A stretch of 64,000 bases of DNA from Limnohabitans sp. MORI2 (lineage in GTDB: Bacteria; Pseudomonadota; Gammaproteobacteria; Burkholderiales; Burkholderiaceae_C): the NCBI RefSeq assembly GCF_027925025.1, contig NZ_AP027058.1, positions 496,001 to 560,000 of the forward strand, given 5' to 3'. Positions 32,801 through 40,878 of the stretch are shown in pieces (positions within the stretch are counted from its first letter, which is position 1; every line of letters starts with the position of its first letter). Made by a program: the position numbers and the translations under genes. A model generated the notes under the pieces. That model saw only the letters and a program-made list of their open reading frames with translations, ran no database searches and was not told where the DNA came from.

Positions 32801-33830
32801 GCAAGTGTCACAAATCTCCTTCAGCGGCAGCGGTGCAGACTTGGGCGATCAGTTGAGCATCAAGCTCAATGGCAAAACCATCACAACAGCAGGTGGCGCA
32901 ACAACGTTGGCTGAAGTCGCTGAGCAAATGAAAACAGCCATTGGCAATTCTGGCTTGAAGAACATTGGTGTTTCACTGGTGGGCAATGCGTTGCAACTCA
33001 CATCTAAAGTGCCAGGCACCGGTTTCACCTTGACAGGTGCTTCGGTGACGCCCGCTGACTCTAATTTGAGCATGAAGCTGGAAACCCTGACACCCAACGG
33101 TACGGGTGACAACGATGTCACAGGTATCTTGTTTGCCACGGAAAAGTCCACGACAGCTACAACGCTCTATGGCACGGTGCGCATGGTGTCAGATCCGGCC
33201 TTGTTGCCAAACTTGCCATCGCCTGTGGGTGCACCACCGTCAGACAAAATGGCTTTGCTCAAAGCATCTGGCAAACCCTTCACCATCTCTGTGGGTGATG
33301 ACGGCTTTGGTAAGAACAGCAACTTCGCAGCCATGGGCTTTGAAGTGGGCACATTCGGCGGCCAATCAAGCGCGGCCATGGATCCTCCACGTGTTGGTCG
33401 TTTGGCCTTCCAAGTGGGTGCTACTGCCAACCAAATGATCACCATCGATTTGGCTGACTTTGGTAAGAACGGCTCCATCACGAGCCAGATTACCGGTGAC
33501 GTCGATTTGAACGTTGAGCAACGCACAGCGCGCATCAACACCCGCGAAGGTGCCACTGCCGTGTTGACCATGTTGGATGACTCCATGGACAAGATCAACG
33601 CCACCCGTGCCACCATGGGTGCGATCATGAACCGCTTGGATCATGTGATCAACAACTTGACCAATGTGTCGATGAACTTGTCTGCCTCTCGCAGCCAGAT
33701 CGAAGACGCGGACTACGCCAAAGCGTCGACCGACTTGGCCAAGACGCAAATCATGCAGCAAGCCGCGACGGCCGTGCTGGCGCAAGCCAACACCAGCCAA
33801 CAGTCGGTGCTCAAACTCTTGGGTGGTTAA
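29832..33830 (+). CDS. fliC: Flagellin 2, giant (1332 aa)
   Basis: A flagellin more than twice the usual length. The N-terminal D0/D1 (about 1-150) starts MAVINTNVKALFSQAALRS and has LSTGKRINSARDDAAGMAI. The C-terminal region (about 1215-1332) ends ANTSQQSVLKLLGG. The ~1060-residue middle is made of repeated Flagellin_IN-like modules (recurring NG-V, AAAIN, TGVKA/TGVRA, VAADGRNI/LASDGRNM). It also holds longer VxFSGxGxxL modules, seen as IVFSGTGAGL and ISFSGSGADL. Start set by AGGAG 6 bases before the ATG at 29832. Unlike flagellin 1 it has a sigma54 promoter with an upstream enhancer-like cluster. Two flagellins under different sigma factors suggest spatially or temporally distinct filament segments. 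Confidence 0.94.
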   Translation: MAVINTNVKALFSQAALRSTERSQSVAMQQLSTGKRINSARDDAAGMAIATRMTHQIRSLNQAVRNAGDAITLIQTAEGATNEITDMMQRMRELAIQAVNDTNDNAQRSYLDLEFQQLKQEIVHISESTEWNGFPVLNGTAGERVGEMPVYKTTATSEFSTKYVNPTTERKISGTGVGETQRIVFSGTGAGLNVTGSDKSISIDGVTVPVTKTDLGEALVEIRDALKQSDRFSKSSGRDVSIDAANNTLVIKYTSSDKDVSEVDVTMSAALGSTLSATVAAQTAPDQAVVAASEEFMDGQGEFLRSGALTIDWTPNNLDATQNKLTATFLTSDGKTIQMTGELGDPDGSTVTFTKNQGLNGQVISNDMVYTFRDSEGNAVDITDRPLSMEVNVAGGIPALKAGDLLINGIDVGPSFAEDDALSPPNNAAGSAIAKAAAINRKAVSTTQSVGESQTLTFMGTPKTGTITVGGVSVQLNESVHTTPVQAAAAIAAALRASPLYDAGTGRTVTYNAGSGTIGINYSVNEGDVADTPVNAGTTGLVATVDTTVEHQTTVQGTGVFAKVNENIVTGRAMSSTNVVKGVVFINGYASADITTVLNNPRETRANVVRAINLISDKTGVKAIDTGFDNQGVTLVAADGRNIEVRFETDFNANLFGESIGMRQGVQAGTYSLESKIEAPVILTSSAIGDIGRSGLIAGNFTKNQSVFNTSERAPVVATQAQVESVKFSTGGGAAVADELFSLTINGVEFTHKAVGGETPAQIRNSLISKIKDVGVTATAGNSTDELLLTADVPGIAYSLKVSSTSAAGAVTNDNVYGVTKANIPADVKPLGLNDLVINGVKIRATTTADDKFSNTVPTSSDKTASAIAIAAAINSQSAETGVRAYANPVVSKGAVTTVLPQPLKGPQSLFVNGTEVTVELDPMDTALQRRTKVVEAINQRVGQHGVTASDNGYGVSLASDGRNMSVWFDSSVDSLSAASFGLEKGGSVAQVSQISFSGSGADLGDQLSIKLNGKTITTAGGATTLAEVAEQMKTAIGNSGLKNIGVSLVGNALQLTSKVPGTGFTLTGASVTPADSNLSMKLETLTPNGTGDNDVTGILFATEKSTTATTLYGTVRMVSDPALLPNLPSPVGAPPSDKMALLKASGKPFTISVGDDGFGKNSNFAAMGFEVGTFGGQSSAAMDPPRVGRLAFQVGATANQMITIDLADFGKNGSITSQITGDVDLNVEQRTARINTREGATAVLTMLDDSMDKINATRATMGAIMNRLDHVINNLTNVSMNLSASRSQIEDADYAKASTDLAKTQIMQQAATAVLAQANTSQQSVLKLLGG

Positions 33831-33851
33831 TCACCACCTTTGAGTTAATGC

Positions 33852-34163
33852 ATGAAAGCTGAGCAAGGCGCTGTGCCATCATCCTCTCAACCTCCAAAAG
33901 GCCCCAATTGTTGGGAGTGCCGCTATATGGCGGTGACTTGGGATGTGCGCATGCCTTATGGCTGCAAACTCATGGGGTTTCGTTCGAAAGTCGTTCCTTC
34001 CTTGGAGGTGCTGCGCACGGACGGGCGTTTTTGTGGCGGTTTTTCGCCTAAACCTGGCAAGCCTGACACCCAAAAAGCCTCTAAAAAGCCTGTCGGTAAC
34101 TCGTCGCAACGTCGAGAAACTGACCGTCCTAGGCTCATTACGCATATAAATTTAATTACATAG
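33852..34163 (+). CDS. Small Cys4 protein of unknown function
   Basis: A 103-residue protein in the gap between flagellin 2 and the sigma54 activator. Residues ~20-65 hold C-W-E-C, a third Cys in YGCKLMG and a fourth in RFCGGF. The spacing suggests a zinc or iron-sulfur site. The C-terminal 35 residues are basic and low complexity. No family is recognised. It starts 21 bases after flagellin 2 and probably shares its transcript. It may be a small regulator or chaperone, but nothing in the sequence proves that. Confidence 0.6.
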   Translation: MKAEQGAVPSSSQPPKGPNCWECRYMAVTWDVRMPYGCKLMGFRSKVVPSLEVLRTDGRFCGGFSPKPGKPDTQKASKKPVGNSSQRRETDRPRLITHINLIT

Positions 34164-34177
34164 GTTACAAAAATACC

Positions 34178-34193
34178 TGGCACGGCCTTTGCA
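34178..34193 (+). promoter_or_regulatory. sigma54 promoter of the activator-fliE operon
   Basis: TGGCACGGCCTTTGCA: near-perfect TGGCACG-N4-TTGCA with the exact GG-N10-GC spacing. Predicted start near 34204, 25 bases before the GTG start. Confidence 0.9.
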
Positions 34194-34228
34194 TAACAGT
34201 CTTACCTTTATTTCGGACTGTACTCAAA

Positions 34229-35689
34229 GTGAATGCTTCTTCTGTCAACGTAATTCATGCCGTGTGGTTGGACCCATTTAGTCCAATCGATGCCGCAGAT
34301 CGCGCCCAGCTGGATGCCGCAGGTATCAGTCTGGAAACCGTTTCCACCTTGGGCGACCTCACGCTGGCCTTGCGCCGTGCACATGTGTTGGTCATTCGCT
34401 TGGGCGATAGCGCCGAGCTGCTCCAAGAAGTTCAAACCCTCATTGCCCAACTTGGTCACACCGTGCCTGTGTTGTGCCGCGTGGATCGCCGCCGCATGGA
34501 AGTGGCCGTCGACGCGATGCGCTTGGGTGCTTTGCATGTGTTGTCGTCAGACGAGTGGTCTGCCGAAGCTTGGCAAGCTGCTGTGAAAGGTTTGAACGCC
34601 CCTGAACTCAAAACCAAGAGCTATGTGTTTGTGGACCCCACCAGCCAACACTTGTTGGCATTGGCCCAACGCGTGGCACAAACCGATGTGACCGCTTTGT
34701 TGGTCGGCCCCACAGGCGCTGGTAAAGAGGTGTTGGCCCGTGTGTTGCACGAGTCTTCACCTCGCGCCAAGGCGCCGTTTGTGGCGCTCAACTGCGCGGC
34801 GATGCCAGAGCACTTGATCGAAGACATGTTGTTCGGTCACGAGAAGGGCGCCTTCACAGGTGCTTTGAAAGAGCACAAAGGTTTGTTTGAACAAGCCCAC
34901 GGCGGCACCATCTTCTTGGACGAAATTGGCGAGATGCCCATGAACTTGCAAGCCAAGTTGTTGCGCGTCCTGCAAGAGAAAAAGCTCAACCGCTTGGGCG
35001 GCGAAGCCACCATCGACCTCGATGTGCGTGTGATTGCTGCGACCAACAAAGATTTGAAGCTGGCGATTGAGCAACGCGAATTCCGCGAAGACTTGTATTT
35101 CCGCATCAGCACTTTCCGCTTGCGTATTCAACCTCTCAAAGATCGTCCAGGTGACATCGTGCCCTTGGTGGCGCAATCTTTGGCGCGTCATGTCAAAGGC
35201 GGTCTGCCTTTCACCGTCACGCCCGAAGCACAAGTGATGTTGCAAAACTACCCATGGCCTGGCAACGTGCGCGAACTTGAAAACGTGGTGCAACGCGCCG
35301 TGGTGTTGAGCGGTGGCCGCACCATCAGCCCAGCGCACTTGATGTTCGATGATGCACAAATGGATGAGCAAGCGATGCCTTCTATGCATGCCGCATTGCC
35401 ACCTATGGCGATGGAAACACCAGCGACGGCAGAGCAGCTTGCAACACCTGTGATGCCAGCGCCTGCATATGCCGCAGCGCCCATGGCACCGATTGCGCCG
35501 ATTGAAACGGCTCCCGTGAATTTAGACAGCGCCGTCAAAGCCAGTGAATTGCAAGTCATCATGGCCGCCATTCAAAGCACCGACAGCCGCATGGAGGCCG
35601 CTGCCAAGTTGGGCATTAGCCCACGCACCTTGCGCTACAAGCTGGCGCAAATGCGCACCCGTGGTATGACTGAAGGAGTCTCAGCATGA
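34229..35689 (+). CDS. Sigma54-dependent flagellar transcriptional activator (FlrC/FlbD/FlgR class)
   Basis: A 486-residue NtrC-family enhancer-binding protein. Residues 1-120 resemble a receiver fold. Where the phosphoacceptor Asp is expected, strand 3 reads VLVIRLGDS, and the DD acidic pocket is not recognisable, so it may act without phosphorylation. Residues ~130-370 are the AAA+ domain with Walker A GPTGAGKE, the sigma54-contact loop GAFTGA (about 207-212), FLDEIGEMP and WPGNVREL. A Pro/Ala/Met-rich linker leads to a Fis-type HTH (AAKLGISPRTLRYKL) at about 460-480. It starts at GTG. The stop overlaps fliE by ATGA. Its own sigma54 promoter places it at class II. It is expected to drive the sigma54 flagellar promoters in this window. 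Confidence 0.87.
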   Translation: MNASSVNVIHAVWLDPFSPIDAADRAQLDAAGISLETVSTLGDLTLALRRAHVLVIRLGDSAELLQEVQTLIAQLGHTVPVLCRVDRRRMEVAVDAMRLGALHVLSSDEWSAEAWQAAVKGLNAPELKTKSYVFVDPTSQHLLALAQRVAQTDVTALLVGPTGAGKEVLARVLHESSPRAKAPFVALNCAAMPEHLIEDMLFGHEKGAFTGALKEHKGLFEQAHGGTIFLDEIGEMPMNLQAKLLRVLQEKKLNRLGGEATIDLDVRVIAATNKDLKLAIEQREFREDLYFRISTFRLRIQPLKDRPGDIVPLVAQSLARHVKGGLPFTVTPEAQVMLQNYPWPGNVRELENVVQRAVVLSGGRTISPAHLMFDDAQMDEQAMPSMHAALPPMAMETPATAEQLATPVMPAPAYAAAPMAPIAPIETAPVNLDSAVKASELQVIMAAIQSTDSRMEAAAKLGISPRTLRYKLAQMRTRGMTEGVSA

Positions 35690-36030
35690 TTGATCGCATC
35701 TCCAACGCCAATATTCAATCCATGATTGAAACCCTGCGTGCGCATCAAACGCAAGCAGCGGGTGTGAACTCACCAGCGGGCGAAGCTAGCACCTCCAAGG
35801 TTCAAGGACAACCCGATTTTTTCAAAGCCGTTCAAAACGCTTTGGACAAAGTCAACGACGCAGACATCAAGGCCGATGCGCTGCAAGAAGCCTATGACCG
35901 TGGCGAAGAAGTACCGCTCACCGAAGTCGTGTTGAGCATGCAGAAATCGTCATTGGCGTTTGAAGCCACCTTGCAAGTACGCAACAAAGTGATGAAAGCG
36001 TACGAAGAAATCATGAACATGCCTGTGTGA
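35686..36030 (+). CDS. fliE: Flagellar hook-basal body protein FliE
   Basis: A 114-residue rod/MS-ring junction protein. The conserved C-terminal half has FFKAVQNALDKVNDADIKADALQEAYDRGE, LTEVVLSMQKSSLAFEATLQVRNKVMKAYEEIMNMPV. The latter is the classic FliE ending. It overlaps the activator by ATGA and precedes fliF by 20 bases, so it is translationally coupled in the same operon. Exported by the flagellar type III apparatus without a cleavable signal. Confidence 0.94.
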   Translation: MIDRISNANIQSMIETLRAHQTQAAGVNSPAGEASTSKVQGQPDFFKAVQNALDKVNDADIKADALQEAYDRGEEVPLTEVVLSMQKSSLAFEATLQVRNKVMKAYEEIMNMPV

Positions 36031-36050
36031 TGCTGGATTGAAAGACTGAT

Positions 36051-38273
36051 ATGGCAACCGATACCTTAAACATGAACGCCGTGGGCTTACCCGTGGCCAC
36101 CGGTGTGGACAACACCAGTGCCGCCAACACCAACACGGCCACAGCGGGCAACGCTTCTCGCATGCCCGCATGGATCAACGCCCAAGAGGGGCCAGGCGCT
36201 GCCGTCATGGATGTGCTGCGCCAGCCCACCGTGCGCAAGGCGTTGCCATTCATTGTGATTTTCATGCTGCTGGTCTCAGTGGCTGTGTTTTTCACATCGC
36301 TCAAGCCTACGCCTTACCGTCCCTTGGTGTTGATGCTCAGCGACGCTGACAAGCAACAAGCCATCGAAGCCTTGAAGGCCGCTGAGTTCAAGCCTGAAGT
36401 GGATGTCAACACCGGTCAAATTTCGGTGCCTACATCACGTTTCCAAGAGGCCCGCATGCTGTTGGCTTCTAAAGGCTTGCCTCGCACGGAAGCCTCTGGC
36501 ATGGACAACCTCAAAGACATGCCAGCCATGACGACCAGCCAGTTCATGGAACAAGTTCGCTACAACAACGCGATGGAGCAAGAGCTGGCGCGCAGCATTG
36601 TGCAAATCGGTGGCATCAAATCTGCCCGCGTGCATTTGGCCGCGCCCAAGCAAAGCGTGTTTGTGCGCGACCGCGCACCGACCAAGGCTTCTGTGGTGAT
36701 CACACGTTTGCCTGGTCGCACCATCTCTTCCGCGAACGTGCAAGCCATCATCCAATTGGTGGCTTCGAGCGTGCCTTACCTCGCACCTGAAAACGTGTCG
36801 GTGGTGGACAACTTTGGTAGCTTGATGAATGACATGTTGACGGAAGCCCCGTTGGGTTTGACCGCACAGCAGTTGACGCACAAGCAGCAGATGGAAGACC
36901 TCTATCGCACCCGCTTGATTCAGTTGCTGGCCCCCATCGTGGGCGAGAGCAATGTGACCGCACAGGTGAGCATGACTTTGGATTTCACCCAAACCGAAGT
37001 CACCAACGAAGAATTTGACGCACAAGACAAGGGCCCTAAGACCCGTTCTGAACTGTTTGTCGAAGACCGCAACACATTCCGTGACGCGATTGGTATTCCT
37101 GGCGCGTTGTCTAACACCCCTCCAGCGCCTACCAACCCACAAGCCACCACGCAAACCAACGCCGACCCCCTGAAGGGTGTGAGCGAAAAGGGCGTGCAAG
37201 TGACAGCCCGTAGCACCAAAAACTACGAACTCGATCGTGCGGTGCGCCACACCAAAGGCGCCATGGGCACGATCACCAAGATTGGTGTGGGTGTGTTGAT
37301 CAACGAACGTCCTTTGCCCCCAGGTGCCAAGGTCGAGAAAAACCCCGATGGTTCGACGCCTACGTCTGTGCCTTACACCCCTGAAGAAATCGAGCGCTTG
37401 AACCAATTGGTCAAAGGTGCTGTGGGTTTCAACAACGACCGTGGTGACGTGGTCACTGTGGTGGGCACCAAGTTTGAACCTCAGTACGACCCTACCGTGA
37501 TTCCATGGTGGCGCGATGAAAACTACCAAGTGATGGTGAACGCCGGCGTGGTGGGTGGCATCTTCTTGCTCATCCTCCTGACTGTGGTCCGTCCGATGGT
37601 GCGCCGCTTGTTGTCACCCGAGATTGATCCCAAAGCCCTGGCCGCCGCCGCCGCTGATGCAGCGACCACGCAAGCCCAGATGGCGATTGATGTGGCCACG
37701 GCGGAAAACGCCGCCGCACAAGCCGCCGCTGCCTATGCCAAGAAAGCACACGACGACGAAATGCTGCGAATTTCTGATGAAGCCATGCGTGCCGCAGAAG
37801 AGTCCGTGCGTTTGTCTCAAGAAGCCAAATACGCAGCCGAGCAAGCCCGTTTGGCTGCCGAGGCGAAGGCCGCTGCTGAAGCGCAAGCCCTTGAAGAAGA
37901 GCGTCAGCGTCAAGCCGCCTTGTTGGCTGACGAACAAGCCCGTGCCGCTGACTTGGCTGAACGCGTGGCTCAAGCCGAGCGTGAAGCTGCAGAACGTTTG
38001 GCCGCCGAGGAAGCTGCCCGTCTTGCCCAAGAACAGGCCGCTGCGGCAGCCGCCGAAAGCGAATCTGGTGAAGCCATCGAAATCGAAGAAGGTGAAACAT
38101 TGGAAGAAGTCAAGGCCCGTATGGCCAGCATGAAGCCCAAGAAACAATCGATTTCTGCGGACTTGCTCAACACGGCTAATTCGTATGACGATAAAGTGGC
38201 GTTGATTCGCATGATCATGGCTGAAGACTCCACCCGTGTGGCAGGCGTCTTGAAGAGCTTGATCGAGAAGTAA
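36051..38273 (+). CDS. fliF: Flagellar MS-ring protein FliF with long Ala/Glu-rich cytoplasmic linker
   Basis: A 740-residue MS-ring subunit; enterobacterial FliF is about 550. TM1 is near residues 66-88 (LPFIVIFMLLVSVAVFF). The periplasmic ring-building motifs follow (VRYNNAMEQELARSI, RVHLAAPKQSVFVRDR, ASVVITRLPG), then TM2 near 495-516 (GIFLLILLTVVRPMV). After TM2 an Ala/Glu/Gln-rich coiled-coil linker of about 150 residues is inserted before the FliG-binding tail (about 674-740, EIEEGETLEEVKARM, LLNTANSYDDKVALIRMI). The TM2-plus-tail arrangement is duplicated in a separate small gene at 40862-41575. Confidence 0.96.
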   Translation: MATDTLNMNAVGLPVATGVDNTSAANTNTATAGNASRMPAWINAQEGPGAAVMDVLRQPTVRKALPFIVIFMLLVSVAVFFTSLKPTPYRPLVLMLSDADKQQAIEALKAAEFKPEVDVNTGQISVPTSRFQEARMLLASKGLPRTEASGMDNLKDMPAMTTSQFMEQVRYNNAMEQELARSIVQIGGIKSARVHLAAPKQSVFVRDRAPTKASVVITRLPGRTISSANVQAIIQLVASSVPYLAPENVSVVDNFGSLMNDMLTEAPLGLTAQQLTHKQQMEDLYRTRLIQLLAPIVGESNVTAQVSMTLDFTQTEVTNEEFDAQDKGPKTRSELFVEDRNTFRDAIGIPGALSNTPPAPTNPQATTQTNADPLKGVSEKGVQVTARSTKNYELDRAVRHTKGAMGTITKIGVGVLINERPLPPGAKVEKNPDGSTPTSVPYTPEEIERLNQLVKGAVGFNNDRGDVVTVVGTKFEPQYDPTVIPWWRDENYQVMVNAGVVGGIFLLILLTVVRPMVRRLLSPEIDPKALAAAAADAATTQAQMAIDVATAENAAAQAAAAYAKKAHDDEMLRISDEAMRAAEESVRLSQEAKYAAEQARLAAEAKAAAEAQALEEERQRQAALLADEQARAADLAERVAQAEREAAERLAAEEAARLAQEQAAAAAAESESGEAIEIEEGETLEEVKARMASMKPKKQSISADLLNTANSYDDKVALIRMIMAEDSTRVAGVLKSLIEK

Positions 38274-38294
38274 TTAAGAGTGAGGAATTGAATC

Positions 38295-39329
38295 ATGGCT
38301 GACGACACCATTGTGATGACCGACAAGCTGCGAGCCGAGCTCGCAGGCATTACCAGCACGCAACGTGCAGCTGTTTTGATGCTGTTGTTGGGCGAAGAGC
38401 AAGCAGCAGAAATCATCAAATACCTGAGCCCTAAAGAGGTACAAGCACTCGGCGCTGCGATGGTGCAAGTGGCTAACTTCTCACAAGAAGCAGTCAACTA
38501 TGTGCTCGATGAGTTTGTGGACCATTTGAAGAAACAAAACAACGTCAGCATTGGCGGCGCCGACTATGTGGAGCGCGTCATGCGTTTGGCATTGGGTGAC
38601 GACAAAGCGGCCTCTGTGCTCGGACGCATCATGCCTGGTCAAGGCACCAAGGGCTTGGATATCTTGTCTTGGATGGATGCCCGTGGCATTGCCGACATGA
38701 TTCGTGGTGAGCACCCTCAAGTGGTGGCCATCATCTTGTCCTTGCTTGAGAGTGAAGTGGCCGCTGATGTGTTGACATACCTGTCACCCGACACGCGCGC
38801 TGAGGTGATTCAGCGTGTGGCCAGTTTGGATACGGTGCAACCTTCGGCGATGGCCGAACTCGAAGCCATCATGAAGCAGCAGTTCTCTAAGAACGCGTCG
38901 GCGCAATCCTCCAGTTTTGGTGGCGTGCAAGCGGCCGCCAAGATCATGAACATGACCAAGACCGCTTTGGAAAACAGCATCATGAGCGGCTTGAACGAGA
39001 TCGACCCCGAGTTGATGCTCAAGATTCAAGACAATATGTTCACGTTCGAGAACTTGGTCAGTGTCGACAACAAGGGTATTCAAGTGCTCATGCGTGCGGT
39101 GGAGCCAGACTTGTTGATGATGGCTTTGAAAAATGCCAGCGAAGAATGCCAAGCGCGTTTCTTCGACAACATGTCCGAACGTGCGCGCGGTATGTTCCGC
39201 GACGACATGGAAGCCAAAGGCCCACAACGCATGGCTGACGTGGAAGACGCGCAAAAGCAAATCATGCGCAAGGCGCGTAAGTTGTCCGATTCGGGCGAAT
39301 TGATCTTGGGTGGCGCAGACTTTGTTTAA
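38295..39329 (+). CDS. fliG: Flagellar motor switch protein FliG
   Basis: A 344-residue switch protein linking the FliF tail to FliM and the stator. All three domains are present. The N-terminal FliF-binding domain has RAAVLMLLLGEEQAAEIIKYL; the middle domain has the invariant EHPQ (GEHPQVVAIILS). The C-terminal torque domain carries the charged helix FDNMSERARGMFRDDME. Length matches the family. It lies 21 bases after fliF and its end overlaps the fliH start by 20 bases. Confidence 0.97.
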   Translation: MADDTIVMTDKLRAELAGITSTQRAAVLMLLLGEEQAAEIIKYLSPKEVQALGAAMVQVANFSQEAVNYVLDEFVDHLKKQNNVSIGGADYVERVMRLALGDDKAASVLGRIMPGQGTKGLDILSWMDARGIADMIRGEHPQVVAIILSLLESEVAADVLTYLSPDTRAEVIQRVASLDTVQPSAMAELEAIMKQQFSKNASAQSSSFGGVQAAAKIMNMTKTALENSIMSGLNEIDPELMLKIQDNMFTFENLVSVDNKGIQVLMRAVEPDLLMMALKNASEECQARFFDNMSERARGMFRDDMEAKGPQRMADVEDAQKQIMRKARKLSDSGELILGGADFV

Positions 39330-40878
39330 TCAACCGCACTCCGCTCGGGCTGCTGTGCCATGGCAGTCCCATGTCGGCCTCGCTCAAAAGCTGTGTGATC
39401 GTGGATACACCACGACCAGTTGGACAGATGAGGCGCCGGCAGACTTTGCTGATATGGGGCTTCCCCCCAAGAGCAGCGGCTTTTCTGCGGCGCATTACCA
39501 GCCGGTCAAGCAATCTTTGAGCAAGCAGGCCCAAGCATCCTTGGCGCTGTTCGAGCGCGAATATCGAAATGAGGCGTCGGTTGATGCGAATCCGGCCGAG
39601 GTTCAAACGCAAGAGGACCCCAACGCCCATTTACCTTTTGTGTTTGATGACTATGCCGCCACACGCAAATCCAAACTGCGCGTGCAGTTGACACCCAGTG
39701 TGTTGCAACGTGCATTGGCACATGCGGAATTGGCGGAAACTTTGGTGGTCAGCCCCATCACCACAGATGACAAGGCAGCCGACCCCATCGTCATCCATCC
39801 GGATGTGCCCGATGAGCAAGAAGAACCCTCAGCGCTCGAACTGCTCACGGATGCGTCATCCGTGTCTGTTCAAGCCGATGCTTTGAGTCCCGAGCCTATT
39901 CAAGACATTGCCCCTGCCGAGGAGGTGATGGCTGAACCAGAACCAGAGCCAGAGCCACAACTGCCCATGGTGGCGGGCGGCATCTCGCCTGAAGAAGTCG
40001 CACAGCGTGAAGCAGAGCAATATGCCAAAGGCTTGGCCCAAGCTCGTGAAGAGGCTGCCGCTGAATTGGCTGAAGCCGTGCGTGTCGCCACTGAAGAAGC
40101 CATGGCTAAAGGTATCACGCAAGGTCAAGAAGAAGGCTTTGCACAGGGCCGAGAAGAGGGGTTTGCCGAAGGTCTAGCGCAGGGCCAACAAGAAGGTCAT
40201 GCCCAAGGTCTGGAAGAGGGTAAAGCACAAGGCTTTGCAGAAGGCAAGGATGTCGGTGCGTCTGAGTCAGAGACTAAGGTACGTGAGGAAGTTGCTGATG
40301 AAATGGCAGCGCAACGTGTGGTGTTTGAAAACGCAGCACACGCCTTGCATGAGCTGATCGCAGATCCTCAGAAATTCTTCGATCCACTCAAGCGCTTGGC
40401 CATGCATATTGCAGAGCAAGTTGTGCTGGGTGAGTTGAAAACTTCAAGTCAAGCCATCTCGCGCTTGGTGCAGCGTTGTTTGGATGAACTCGATCACCCC
40501 GTGCATGGTGCGGTGGTGTTGGAACTCAATCCGCAAGATAAAGCGCTGCTTCAGGCACAGGATGCCGAGTTGATCAAGGGCATGCGTTTGGAAGCCATGC
40601 ATGACATGCAACGCGGCAGTGTGCGCGTGTTTGCCAATGACACCGTGATTGAGGATTTGGTCGCACAGCGTTTAAGCGGGTTGGCCAAAGCCTTGTTGTC
40701 TGATGTCGAGGCTTGGCGTGATCAATCGGTGCTGATGAAGCCTGAGCCTGTTCAAGCTGATTCGTCAGACGTGGAATTGGGCGAGGCCCAATCCACACCA
40801 GCGCAGATGACAGAACAAGTGACAACAGAAAATGTGACCACAGAAGAAGTGGTGGAGGACGATGATGTTCATTCCTGA
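39310..40878 (+). CDS. fliH: Flagellar assembly protein FliH, N-terminally extended
   Basis: A 522-residue regulator of the FliI ATPase; the usual length is near 230, so roughly 250 acidic, Pro/Glu-rich residues precede the conserved part. The diagnostic GxxxG glycine repeat spans about 266-315 (QGREEGFAEGLAQGQQEGHA and flanking copies). The C-terminal ~190 residues match FliH (PLKRLAMHIAEQVVLGEL, VRVFANDTVIEDLVAQRL). The start is a GTG inside the fliG end, implying coupling. The extension is low complexity and could be unstructured. Confidence 0.88.
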   Translation: MAQTLFNQPHSARAAVPWQSHVGLAQKLCDRGYTTTSWTDEAPADFADMGLPPKSSGFSAAHYQPVKQSLSKQAQASLALFEREYRNEASVDANPAEVQTQEDPNAHLPFVFDDYAATRKSKLRVQLTPSVLQRALAHAELAETLVVSPITTDDKAADPIVIHPDVPDEQEEPSALELLTDASSVSVQADALSPEPIQDIAPAEEVMAEPEPEPEPQLPMVAGGISPEEVAQREAEQYAKGLAQAREEAAAELAEAVRVATEEAMAKGITQGQEEGFAQGREEGFAEGLAQGQQEGHAQGLEEGKAQGFAEGKDVGASESETKVREEVADEMAAQRVVFENAAHALHELIADPQKFFDPLKRLAMHIAEQVVLGELKTSSQAISRLVQRCLDELDHPVHGAVVLELNPQDKALLQAQDAELIKGMRLEAMHDMQRGSVRVFANDTVIEDLVAQRLSGLAKALLSDVEAWRDQSVLMKPEPVQADSSDVELGEAQSTPAQMTEQVTTENVTTEEVVEDDDVHS

